Assembly (NCBI RefSeq): GCF_029227915.1
Contig: NC_079887.1
Location: forward strand, 27,403,650 to 27,467,649
Source of the DNA: Hydractinia symbiolongicarpus
Taxonomy: Eukaryota; Cnidaria; Hydrozoa; Anthoathecata; Hydractiniidae
Reading direction: 5' to 3'
Length of the DNA: 64,000 bases
The notes under the pieces are model-generated. The model was given only the letters and a program-made list of their open reading frames with translations, was not told the origin of the DNA and did not search any database. The position numbers were made by a program, and so were the translations under genes. Shown one piece after another: positions 19,501 to 32,469 of this stretch. Every line of letters begins with the position of its first letter. Positions within the stretch are counted from its first letter, which is position 1.

Positions 19501-21419
19501 AAAGTATACAAAGAAAGTACCCAGGGAGTAAACTCATTTCCCGAACGATTTTTTAAATTATTTTTTCACCACTAAAGCCCATGAGACTTGTAGTTTTCAA
19601 AAATGTTTTCATTTTTGATTAGACGCTGAATAAAAGAAGTTTAATCGCCGGCAAACGAAAACCAGCGACTTCCCGTAAATCCCGGGCTTGGCCCGTATAG
19701 TCAAAAGTATACAAAGAAAGTACCCAGGGAGTAAACTTATTTCCCGAACGATTTTTTAAATTACTTTTTCACCACTAAAACGCATGAGACTTGTAGTTTT
19801 CAAGAATGTTTTCATTTTTGATGAGACGCTGAATAAAAGAAGTTTAATCGCCGGCAAACGAAAACCCGCGATTTCCCGTAAATCCCGGGCTTGGCACGTA
19901 TAGTCGAATGTATACAAAGAAAGTACCCTGAGAGTAAACTCATTTCCAGAACGATTTTTTAAATTATTTTTTCACCACTAAAACGCATAAGATTTGTAGT
20001 TTTTAAAAATGTTTTCATTTTGGATGAGACGCTGAATAAAAGAAGTTTAATCGCCGGCAAACGAAAACCTGCGATTTCCCTAAATCCCGGACTCAGCCCG
20101 TATAGTCAAAAGTATACAAAGAAAGTACCCAGGGAGTAAACTCATTTCCCGGACGATTTTTTAAATTATTTTTTCACCACTAAAACGCATGAGAAATTTA
20201 TTTTTCGAAAATGTTTTCATTTTTGATGAGACGCCGAATAAAAGAAGTTTAATCGCCGGCAAACGAAAACCTGCGATTTCCCGTAAATCCTGGACTCGGC
20301 CCGTATAGTCAAAAGTATACAAAGAAAGTACCCAGAGAGTAACCTCATTTCCCAAACGATTTTTTAAATTATTATTTCACCACTAAAACGCATGAGACTT
20401 GTAGTTTTTAAAAATGTTTTCATTTTTGATGACACGCTGAATAAAAGAAGTTAAATCGCCGGCAAACGAAAACCCGCGATTTCCCGTAAATCCCGGGCTT
20501 GGCCCGTATAGTCAAAAGTATACAAAGAAAGTACCCAGGGAGTAAACTCATTTCCCGAACGATTTTTTATATTATTTTTTTACCACTAAACGCATGAGAC
20601 TTGTAGTTTTCAAAAATATTTTCATATTTGATGGGACACTGTATAAAAGAAGTTTAATCGCCGGCAAAAGAAAATCCGCGATTTCCCGTAAATCCCGGGC
20701 TTGGCACGTATAGTCAAAAGTATACAAAGAAAGTACCCTGGGAGTAAACTCATTTCCCGAACGATTTTTTAAATTATTTTTTCACCACTAAAGCCCATGA
20801 GAGTTTTATTTTTCAACAATGTTATCATTTTTGATGAGACGCTGAATAAAAGAAGTTTAATCGCCGGCAAACGAAAACCTGCGATTTCCCGTAAATCCTG
20901 GACTCGGCCCGTATAGTCAAAAGTATACAAAGAAAGTACCCAGGGAGTAAACTCATTTCCCAAACGATTTTTTAAATTATTATTTCACCACTAAAACGCA
21001 TGAGACTTGTAGTTTTTAAAAATGTTTTCTTTTTTGATGAGACGCTGAATAAAAGAAGTTTAAACGCCGGCAAACAAAAACCTGCGATTTCCCGTAAATC
21101 CTGGACTCGGCCCGTATACTCAAAAGTATACAAAGAAAGTACCCAGGGAGTAAACTCATTTCCAGACCGATTTTTTAAATTATTTTTTCACCACTAAAAC
21201 GCATAAGACTTGTAGTTTTTAAAAATGTTTTCATTTTTGATGAGACGCTGAATAAAAGAAGTTTAATCGCCGGCAAACGAAAACCCGCGATTTCCCGTAA
21301 ATCCCGGGCTTGGCCCGTATAGTCAAAAGTATACAAAGAAAGTACCCAGGGAGTAAACTCATTTCCCGAACGATTTTTTATATTATTTTTTTACCACTAA
21401 ACGCATGAGACTTGTAGTT
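16558..21419. repeat. 4862-bp (24-mer) block, copy 2
   Basis: Second copy; markers at 16563, 17277, 17616, 20429 and 21024. After about 21419 the sequence continues as a B-type monomer, while copy 1 at the same point switches into the start of copy 2. Confidence 0.92.
17169..19598. repeat. 1215-bp (6-mer) duplication inside 24-mer copy 2
   Basis: Same pair as in copy 1, shifted by 4862, so the 6-mer duplication is older than the 24-mer duplication. Confidence 0.9.
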
Positions 21420-24400
21420 TTCAAAAATATTTTCATATTTGATGGGACGCTGTATAAAAGAAGTTTAATCGCCGGCAAACGAAAATCCGCGATTTCCCGT
21501 AAATTCCGGCTTGGCGCGTATAGTCAAAAGTATACAAAGAAAGTACCCAGGGAGTAAACTCATTTCCCGAACGATTTTTTAAATTATTTTTTCACCACTA
21601 AAACGCATGAGACTTGTAGTTTTCAAAAAGGTTTTCATTTTTGATGGGACGCTGAATAAAAGAAGTTTAATTGCCGGCAAACGAAAATCCCCGATTTCCC
21701 GTAAATCCCAGACTCGGCCCGTATAGTCAAAAGTATACAAAGAAAGTACCCAGGGAGTAAACTCATTTCCCGAACGATTTTTTAAATTATTTTTTCACCA
21801 CTAAAACGCATGAGACTTGTAGTTTTCAAAAATGTTTTCATTTTTGATGAGACGCTTAATGAAAGAGGTTTATTCGCCGGCAAATGAAATCCCGCGTTTT
21901 CCCGTAAATCCGGGGCTTGGCCCGTATAGTCAAAAGTATACAAAGAAAGTACCCAGGGAGTAAACTCATTTCCAGAACGATTTTTTAAATTATATTTTCA
22001 CCACTAAAACGCATGAGACTTGTAGTTTTTAAAAATGTTTTCATTTTTGATGAGACGCTGAAGAAAAGAAGTTTCATCGCCGGCAAACGAAAACCCGCGA
22101 TTTCCCGTAAATCCCGGCTTGGCCCGTATAGTCAAAAGTATACAAAGAAAGTACCCAGGGAGTAAACTCCTTTCCAGAACGATTTTATAAATTATTTTTT
22201 CACCACTAAAACGCATAAGACTTGTAGTTTTTAAAAATGTTTTCATTTTTGATGAGACGCTGAATAAAAGAAGTTTAATCGCCGGCAAACGAAAACCCGC
22301 GATTTCCCGTAAATCCCGCGCTTGGCCCGAATAGTCAAAAGTATACAAAGAAAGTACCCAGGGAGTAAACTCATTTCCCGAACGATTTTTTATATTATTT
22401 TTTTACCACTAAACGCATGAGACTTGTAGTTTTCAAAAATATTTTCATATTTGATGGGACGCTGAATAAAAGAAGTTTAATCGCCGGCAAACAAAAATCC
22501 GCGATTTCCCGTAAATCCCGGACTCGGCCCGTATAGTCAAAAGTATACAAAGAAAGTACCCAGGGAGTAAACTCATTTCCCGAACAATTTTTTAAATTAT
22601 TTTTTCACCACTAAAACGCATAAGACTTGTAGTTTTTAAAAATGTTTTCATTTTTGATGAGACGTTGAATAAAAGAAGTTTAATCGCCGGCAAACAAAAA
22701 TCCGCTATTTCCTGTAAATCCCGGACTCGGCCCGTATAGTCAAAAGTATACAAAGAAAGTATCCTGTGAGTAAACACATTTCCAGAACGATTTTTTAAAT
22801 TATTTTTTCACCACTAAAACGCATCAGACTTGTAGTTTTTAAAAATGTTTTCATTTTTGATGAGACGCTGAATAAAAGAAGTTTAATCGCCGGCAAACGA
22901 AAACCCGCGATTTCCCGTAAATCCCGGCTTGGCCCGTATAGTCAAAAGTATACAAAGAAAGTACCCAGGGAGTAAACTCATTTCCCGAACGATTTTTTAA
23001 ATTATTTTTTCATCACTAAAACGCATGAGACTTGTAGTTTTCAAAAATGTTTTCATTTTTGATGAGACGCTGAATAAAAGCAGTTTAATCGCCGGCAAAC
23101 GAAAACCCGCGATTTCCCGTAAATTCCGGCTTGGCGCGTATAGTCAAAAGTATACAAAGAAAGTACCCAGGGAGTAAACTCATTTCCCGAACGATTTTTT
23201 AAATTATTTTTTCACCACTAAAACGCATGAGACTTGTAGTTTTCAAAAATGTTTTCATTTTTGATGGGACGCTGAATAAAAGAAGTTTAATTGCCGGCAA
23301 ACGAAAATCCGCGATTTCCCGTAAATCCCAGACTCGGCCCGTATAGTCAAAAGTATACAAAGAAAGTACCCAGGGAGTAAACTCATTTCCCGAACGATTT
23401 TTTAAATTATTTTTTCACCACTAAAACGCATAAGACTTGTAGTTTTTAAAAATGTTTTCATTTTTGATGAGACGCTGACTAAAAGAAGTTTAATCGCCGG
23501 CAAACGAAAACCCGCGATTTCCCGTAAATCCCGGCTTGGCCCGTATAGTCAAAAGTATACAAAGAAAGTACCCAGGGAGTAAACTCATTTCCCGAACGAT
23601 TTTTTAAATTATTTTTTCACCACTAAAACGCATGAGACTTGTAGTTTTCAAAAATGTTTTCATTTTTGATGGGACGCTGAATAAAAGAAGTTTAATTGCC
23701 GGCAAACGAAAATCCGCGATTTCCCGTAAATCCCAGACTCGGCCCGTATAGTCAAAAGTATACAAAGAAAGTACCCAGGGAGTAAACTCATTTCCCGAAC
23801 GATTTTTTAAATTATTTTTTCACCACTAAAACGCATGAGACTTGTAGTTTTCAAAAAATTTTTCATTTTTGATGAGACGCTTAATGAAAGAGGTTTAATC
23901 GCCGGCAAATGAAATCCCGCGTTTTCCCGTAAATCCGGGGCTTGGCCCGTATAGTCAAAAGTATACAAAGAAAGTACCCAGGGAGTAAACTCATTTCCAG
24001 AACGATTTTTTAAATTATATTTTCACCACTAAAACGCATGAGACTTGTAGTTTTTAAAAATGTTTTCATTTTTGATGAGACGCTGAAGAAAAGAAGTTTA
24101 ATCGCCGGCAAACAAAAATCCGCTATTTCCTGTAAATCCCGGACTCGGCCCGTATAGTCAAAAGTATACAAAGAAAGTATCCTGTGAGTAAACACATTTC
24201 CAGAACGATTTTTTAAATTATTTTTTCACCACTAAAACGCATCAGACTTGTAGTTTTTAAAAATGTTTTCATTTTTGATGAGACGCTGAATAAAAGAAGT
24301 TTAATCGCCGGCAAACGAAAACCCGCGATTTCCCGTAAATCCCGGCTTGGCCCGTATAGTCAAAAGTATACAAAGAAAGTACCCAGGGAGTAAACTCATT

Positions 24401-25430
24401 TCCCGAACGATTTTTTAAATTATTTTTTCACCACTAAAACGCATGAGACTTGTAGTTTTCAAAAATGTTTTCATTTTTGATGAGACGCTGAATAAAAGCA
24501 GTTTAATCGCCGGCAAACGAAAACCCGCGATTTCCCGTAAATTCCGGCTTGGCGCGTATAGTCAAAAGTATACAAAGAAAGTACCCAGGGAGTAAACTCA
24601 TTTCCCGAACGATTTTTTAAATTATTTTTTCACCACTAAAACGCATGAGACTTGTAGTTTTCAAAAATGTTTTCATTTTTGATGGGACGCTGAATAAAAG
24701 AAGTTTAATTGCCGGCAAACGAAAATCCGCGATTTCCCGTAAATCCCAGACTCGGCCCGTATAGTCAAAAGTATACAAAGAAAGTACCCAGGGAGTAAAC
24801 TCATTTCCCGAACGATTTTTTAAATTATTTTTTCACCACTAAAACGCATGAGACTTGTAGTTTTCAAAAAATTTTTCATTTTTGATGAGACGCTTAATGA
24901 AAGAGGTTTAATCGCCGGCAAATGAAATCCCGCGTTTTCCCGTAAATCCGGGGCTTGGCCCGTATAGTCAAAAGTATACAAAGAAAGTACCCAGGGAGTA
25001 AACTCATTTCCAGAACGATTTTTTAAATTATATTTTCACCACTAAAACGCATGAGACTTGTAGTTTTTAAAAATGTTTTCATTTTTGATGAGACGCTGAA
25101 GAAAAGAAGTTTAATCGCCGGCAAACGAAAACCCGCGATTTCCCGTAAATCCCGGCTTGGCCCGTATAGTCAAAAGTATACAAAGAAAGTACCCAGGGAG
25201 TAAACTCATTTCCCGAACGATTTTTTATATTATTTTTTTACCACTAAACGCATGAGACTTGTAGTTTTCAAAAATATTTTCATATTTGATGGGACGCTGA
25301 ATAAAAGAAGTTTAATCGCCGGCAAACGAAAATCCGCGATTTCCCGTAAATCCCGGACTCGGCCCGTATAGTCAAAAGTATACAAAGAAAGTACCCAGGG
25401 AGTAAACTCATTTCCCGAACGATTTTTTAA
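21420..25430. repeat. Satellite with 1013- and 1418-bp periodicities
   Basis: About 22680-23420 recurs at 24098-24838 (offset 1418; shared AAACAAAAATCCGCTATTTC). About 23640-24090 recurs near 24650-25100 (offset 1013; shared TCAAAAAATTTTTCATTTT at 23851 and 24864) and again near 26270-26720. No gene is seen. Confidence 0.8.
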
Positions 25431-28219
25431 ATTATTTTTTCACCACTAAAAGGCATAAGACTTGTAGTTTTTAAAAATGTTTTCATTTTTGATGAGACGC
25501 TTAATGAAAGAGGTTTATTCGCCGGCAAATGAAATCCCGCGTTTTCCCGTAAATCCGGGGCTTGGCTCGTATAGTCAAAAGTATACAAAGAAAGTACCCA
25601 GGGAGTAAACTCATTTCCAGAACGATTTTGTAAAATATATTTTCACCACTAAAACGCATGAGACTTGTAGTTTTTAAAAATGTTTTCATTTTTGATGAGA
25701 CGTTGAATAAAAGATGTTTAATCGCCGGCAAACGAAAACCCGCGATTTCCCGTAAATCCCGGCTTGGCCCGTATAGTCAAAAGTATACAAAGAAAGTACC
25801 CAGGGAGTAAACTCATTTCCCGAACGATTTTTTAAATTATTTTTTCACCACTAAAACGCATGAGATTTGTAGTTTTCAAAAATGTTTTCATTTGTCATGA
25901 GACGCTGAATAAAAGCAGTTTAATCGCCGGCAAACGAAAACCTGCGATTTCCCTAAATCCCGGACTCGGCCCGTATAGTCAAAAGTATACAAAGAAAGTA
26001 CCCAGGGAGTAAACTCATTTCCCGAACGATTTTTTAAATTATTTTTTCACCACTAAAACGCATGAGACTTGTAGTTTTCAAAAATGTTTTCATTTTTGAT
26101 GAGACGCTGAATAAAAGCAGTTTAATCGCCGGCAAACGAAAACCCGCGATTTCCCGTAAATTCCGGCTTGGCGCGTATAGTCAAAAGTATACAAAGAAAG
26201 TACCCAGGGAGTAAACTCATTTCCCGAACGATTTTTTAAATTATTTTTTCACCACTAAAACGCATGAGACTTGTAGTTTTCAAAAATGTTTTCATTTTTG
26301 ATGGGACGCTGAATAAAAGAAGTTTAATTGCCGGCAAACGAAAATCCGCGATTTCCCGTAAATCCCAGACTCGGCCCGTATAGTCAAAAGTATACAAAGA
26401 AAGTACCCAGGGAGTAAACTCATTTCCCGAACGATTTTTTAAATTATTTTTTCACCACTAAAACGCATGAGACTTGTAGTTTTCAAAAAATTTTTCATTT
26501 TTGATGAGACGCTTAATGAAAGAGGTTTAATCGCCGGCAAATGAAATCCCGCGTTTTCCCGTAAATCCGGGGCTTGGCCCGTATAGTCAAAAGTATACAA
26601 AGAAAGTACCCAGGGAGTAAACTCATTTCCAGAACGATTTTTTAAATTATATTTTCACCACTAAAACGCATGAGACTTGTAGTTTTTAAAAATGTTTTCA
26701 TTTTTGATGAGACGCTGAAGAAAAGAAGTTTAATCGCCGGCAAACGAAAACCCGCGATTTCCCGTAAATCCCGGCTTGGCCCGTATAGTCAAAAGTATAC
26801 AAAGAAAGTACCCAGGGAGTAAACTCATTTCCCGAACGATTTTTTATATTATTTTTTTACCACTAAACGCATGAGACTTGTAGTTTTCAAAAATATTTTC
26901 ATATTTGATGGGACGCTGAATAAAAGAAGTTTAATCGCCGGCGAACGAAAATCCGCGATTTCCCGTAAATCCCGGACTCGGCCCGTATAGTCAAAAGTAT
27001 ACAAAGAAAGTACCCAGGGAGTAAACTCATTTCCCGAACGATTTTTTAAATTATTTTTTCACCACTAAAACGCATGAGATTTGTAGTTTTCAAAAATGTT
27101 TTCATTTTTGATGAGACGCTGAATAAAAGCAGTTTAATCGCCGGCAAACGAAAACCCGCGATTTCCCGTAAATTCCGGCTTGGCGCGTATAGTCAAAAGT
27201 ATACAAAGAAAGTACCCAGGGAGTAAACTCATTTCCCGAACGATTTTTTAAATTATTTTTTCACCACTAAAACGTATGAGACTTGTAGTTTTCAAAAATG
27301 TTTTCATTTTTGATGGGACGCTGAATAAAAGAAGTTTAATTGCAGGCAAACGAAAATCCGCGATTTGCCGTAAATCCCAGACTCAGCCCGTATAGTCAAA
27401 AGTATACAAAGAAAGTACCCAGGGAGTAAACTCATTTCCCGAACGATTTTTTAAATTATTTTTTCACCACTAAAACGCATGAGACTTGTAGTTTTCAAAA
27501 ATGTTTTCATTTTTGATGAGACGCTTAATGAAAGAGGTTTAATCGCCGGCAAATGAAATCCCGCGTTTTCCCGTAAATCCGGGGCTTGGCCCGTACAGTC
27601 AAAAGTATACAAAGAAAGTACCCAGGGAGTAAACTCATTTCCAGAACGATTTTTTAAATTATATTTTCACCACTAAAACGCATAAGACTTGTAGTTTTTA
27701 AAAATGTTTTCATTTTTGATGAGACGCTGAAGAAAAGAAGTTTAATCGCCGGCAAACGAAAACCCGCGATTTCCCGTAAATCCCGGCTTGGCCCGTATAG
27801 TCAAAAGTATACAAAGAAAGTACCCAGGGAGTAAACTCATTTCCCGAACGATTTTTTATATTATTTTTTTACCACTAAACGCATGAGACTTGTAGTTTTC
27901 AAAAATATTTTCATATTTGATGGGACGCTGAATAAAAGAAGTTTAATCGCCGGCAAACGAAAATCCGCGATTTCCCGTAAATCCCGGACTCGGCCCGTAT
28001 AGTCAAAAGTATACAAAGAAAGTACCCAGGGAGTAAACTCCTTTCCAGAACGATTTTTTAAATTATTTTTTCACCACTAAAACGCATAAGACTTGTAGTT
28101 TTTAAAAATGTTTTCATTTTTGATGAGACGCTGAATAAAAGAAGTTTAATCGCCGGCAAACGAAAACCCGCGATTTCCCGTAAATCCCGGGCTTGGCACG
28201 TATAGTCAAAAGTATACAA

Positions 28220-30300
28220 AGAAAGTACCCAGGGAGTAAACTCATTTCTTGAACGATTTTTTAAATTATTTTTTCACCACTAAAGCCCATGAGACTTGTA
28301 GTTTTTAAAAAGGTTTTCATTTTTGATGAGACGTTGAATAAAACAAGTTTAATCGCCGGCAAACGAAAATCCGCGATTTCCTGTAAATCCCGGACTCGGC
28401 CCGTATAGTCAAAAGTATACAAAGAAAGTATCCTGTGAGTAAACACATTTCCAGAACGATTTTTTAAATTTGTTTTTCACCACTAAAACGCATCAGACTT
28501 GTAGTTTTTAAAAATGTTTTCATTTTTGATGAGACGCTGAATAAAAGAAGTTTAATCGCCGGCAAACGAAAACCCGCGATTTTCCGTAAATCCCGGCTTG
28601 GCCCGTATAGTCAAAAGTATACAAAGACAGTACCCAGGGAGTAAACTCATTTCCCGAACGATTTTTTAAATTATTTTTTCACCACTAAAACGCATGAGAC
28701 TTGTAGTTTTCAAAAAATTTTTCATTTTTGATGAGACGCTGAATAAAAGCAGTTTAATCGCCGGCAAACGAAAACCCGCGATTGCCCGTAAATTCCGGCT
28801 TGGCGCGTATAGTCAAAAGTATACAAAGAAAGTACCCAGGGAGTAAACTCATTTCCCGAACGATTTTTTAAATTATTTTTTCACCACTAAAACGCATGAG
28901 ACTTGTAGTTTTCAAAAATGTTTTCATTTTTGATGAGACGCTTAATGAAAGAGGTTTAATCGCCGGCAAATGAAATCCCGCGTTTTCCCGTAAATCCGGG
29001 GCTTGGCCCGTATAGTCAAAAGTATACAAAGAAAGTACCCAGGGAGTAAACTCATTTCCCGAACGATTTTTTATATTATTTTTTTACCACTAAACGCATG
29101 AGACTTGTAGTTTTCAAAAATATTTTCATATTTGATGGGACGCTGAATAAAAGAAGTTTAATCGCCGGCAAACGAAAATCCGCGATTTCCCGTAAATCCC
29201 GGACTCGGCCCGTATAGTCAAAAGTATACAAAGAAAGTACCCAGGGAGTAAACTCATTTCCCGAACGATTTTTTAAATTATTTTTTCACCACTAAAATGC
29301 ATAAGACTTGTAGTTTTTAAAAATGTTTTCATTTTTGATGAGACGCTTAATGAAAGAGGTTTAATCGCCGGCAAATGAAATCCCGCGTTTTCCAGTAAAT
29401 CCGGGGCTTCGCTCGTATAGTCAAAAGTATACAAAGAAAGTACCCAGGGAGTAAACTCATTTCCAGAACGATTTTGTAAAATATATTTTCACCACTAAAA
29501 CGCATGAGACTTGTAGTTTTTAAAAATGTTTTCATTTTTGATGAGACGCTGAATAAAAGAAGTTTAATCGCCGGCAAACGAAAACCCGCGATTTCCCCTA
29601 AATCCCGGCTTGGCCCGTATAGTCAAAAGTATACAAAGAAAGTACCCAGGGAGTAAACTCATTTCCCGAACGATTTTTTAAATTATTTTTTCACCACTAA
29701 AACGCATGAGATTTGTAGTTTTCAAAAATGTTTTAATTTTTCATGAGACGCTGAATAAAAGCAGTTTAATCGCCGGCAAACGAAAACCTGCGATTTCCCT
29801 AAATCCCGGACTCGGCCCGTATAGTCAAAAGTATACAAAGAAAGTACCCAGGGAGTAAACTCCTTTCCAGAACGATTTTTTAAATTATTTTTTCACCACT
29901 AAAACGCATAAGACTTGTAGTTTTTAAAAATGTTTTCATTTTTGATGAGACGCTGAATAAAAGAAGTTTAATCGCCGGCAAACGAAAACCCGCGATTTCC
30001 CGTAAATCCCGGGCTTGGCACGTATAGTCAAAAGTATACAAAGAAAGTACCCAGGGAGTAAACTCATTTCTTGAACGATTTTTTAAATTATTTTTTCACC
30101 ACTAAAGCCCATGAGACTTGTAGTTTTTAAAAAGGTTTTCATTTTTGATGAGACGTTGAATAAAACAAGTTTAATCGCCGGCAAACGAAAATCCGCAATT
30201 TCCTGTAAATCCAGGACTCGGCCCGTATAGTCAAAAGTATACAAAGAAAGTATCCTGTGAGTAAACACATTTCCAGAACGATTTTTTGAATTATTTTTTC
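28220..30300. repeat. 1822-bp (9-mer) spaced units within block 1
   Basis: The monomer with CATTTCTTGAACG, AAAAAGGTTTTC and TATCCTGTGAGTAAACACA at 28261-28446 recurs at 30083-30268, 1822 bp on. Confidence 0.85.
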
Positions 30301-32469
30301 ACCACTAAAACGCATCAGACTTGTAGTTTTTAAAAATGTTTTCATTTTTGATGAGACGCTGAATAAAAGCAGTTTAATCGCCGGCAAACGAAAACCCGCG
30401 ATTTCCCGTAAATTCCGGCTTGGCGCGTATAGTCAAAAGTATACAAAGAAAGTACCCAGGGAGTAAACTCATTTCCCGAACGATTTTTTAAATTATTTTT
30501 TCACCACTAAAACGTATGAGACTTGTAGTTTTCAAAAATGTTTTCATTTTTGATGGGACGCTGAATAAAAGAAGTTTAATTGCCGGCAAACGAAAATCCG
30601 CGATTTCCCGTAAATCCCAGACTCGGCCCGTATAGTCAAAGGTATACAAAGAAATTACCCAGGGAGTAAACTCATTTCCCGAACGATTTTTTAAATTATT
30701 TTTTCACCACTAAAACGCATGAGACTTGTAGTTTTCAAAAATGTTTTCATTTTTGATGAGACGCTTAATGAAAGAGGTTTAATCGCCGGCAAATGAAATC
30801 CCGCGTTTTCCCGTAAATCCGGGGCTTGGCCCGTATAGTCAAAAGTATACAAAGAAAGTACCCAGGGAGTAAACTCATTTCCAGAACGATTTTTTAAATT
30901 ATATTTTCACCACTAAAACGCATGAGACTTGTAGTTTTTAAAAAATGTTTTCATTTTTGATGAGACGCTGAATAAAAGAAGTTTAATCGCCGGCAAACGA
31001 AAACCCGCGATTTCCCGTAAATCCCGGCTTGGCCCGTATAGTCAAAAGTATACAAAGAAAGTACCCAGGGAGTAAACTCCTTTCCAGAACGATTTTTTAA
31101 ATTATTTTTTCACCACTAAAACGCATAAGACTTGTAGTTTTTAAAAATGTTTTCATTTTTGATGAGACGCTGAATAAAAGAAGTTAAATCGCCGGCAAAC
31201 GAAAACCCGCGATTTCCCGTAAATCCCGCGCTTGGCCCGTATAGTCAAAAGTATACAAAGAAAGTACCCAGGGAGTAAACTCATTTCCCGAACGATTTTT
31301 TAAATTATTTTTTCACCACTAAAACGCATGAGACTTGTAGTTTTCAAAAATGTTTTCATTTTTGATGGGACGCTGAATAAAAGAAGTTTAATTGCCGGCA
31401 AACGAAAATCCGCGATTTCCCGTAAATCCCAGACTCGGCCCGTATAGTCAAAAGTATACAAAGAAAGTACCCAGGGAGTAAACTCATTTCCCGAACGATT
31501 TTTTAAAATATTTTTTCACCACTAAAACGCATGAGACTTGTAGTTTTTAAAAATGTTTTCATTTTTGATGAGACGCTGAATAAAAGAAGTTTAATCGCCG
31601 GCAAACGAAAACCCGCGATTTCCCGTAAATCCCGGCTTGGCCGGTATAGTCAAAAGTATACAAAGAAAGTACCCAGGGAGTAAACTCCTTTCCAGAACGA
31701 TTTTTTAAATTATTTTTTCACCACCAAAACGCATAAGACTTGTAGTTTTTAAAAATGTTTTCATTTTTGATGAGATGCTGAATAAAAGAAGTTTAATCGC
31801 CGGCAAACGAAAACCCGCGATTTCCCGTAAATCCCGCGCTTGGCCCGTATAGTCAAAAGTATACAAAGAAAGTACCCAGGGAGTAAACTCATTTCCCGAA
31901 CGATTTTTTATATTATTTTTTTACCACTAAACGCATGAGACTTGTAGTTTTTAAAAATGTTTTCATTTTTGATGAGACGCTTAATGAAAGAGGTTTAATC
32001 GCCGGCAAATGAAATCCCGCGTTTTCCCGTAAATCCGGGGCTTGGCCCGTATAGTCAAAAGTATACAAAGAAAGTACCCAGGGAGTAAACTCATTTCCAG
32101 AACGATTTTTTATATTATATTTTCACCACTAAAACGCATGAGACTTGTAGTTTTTAAAAAATGTTTTCATTTTTGATGAGACGCTTAATGAGAGAGGTTT
32201 AATCGCCGGCAAATGAAATCCCGCGTTTTCCCGTAAATCCGGGGCTTGGCCCGTATAGTCAAAAGTATACAAAGAAAGTACCCAGGGAGTAAACTCATTT
32301 CCAGAACGATTTTTTAAATTATATTTTCACCACTAAAACGCATGAGACTTGTAGTTTTTAAAAATGTTTTCATTTTTGATGAGACGCTGAATAAAAGAAG
32401 TTTAATCGCCGGCAAACGAAAACCCGCGATTTCCCGTAAATCCCGGCTTGGCCCGTATAGTCAAAAGTA

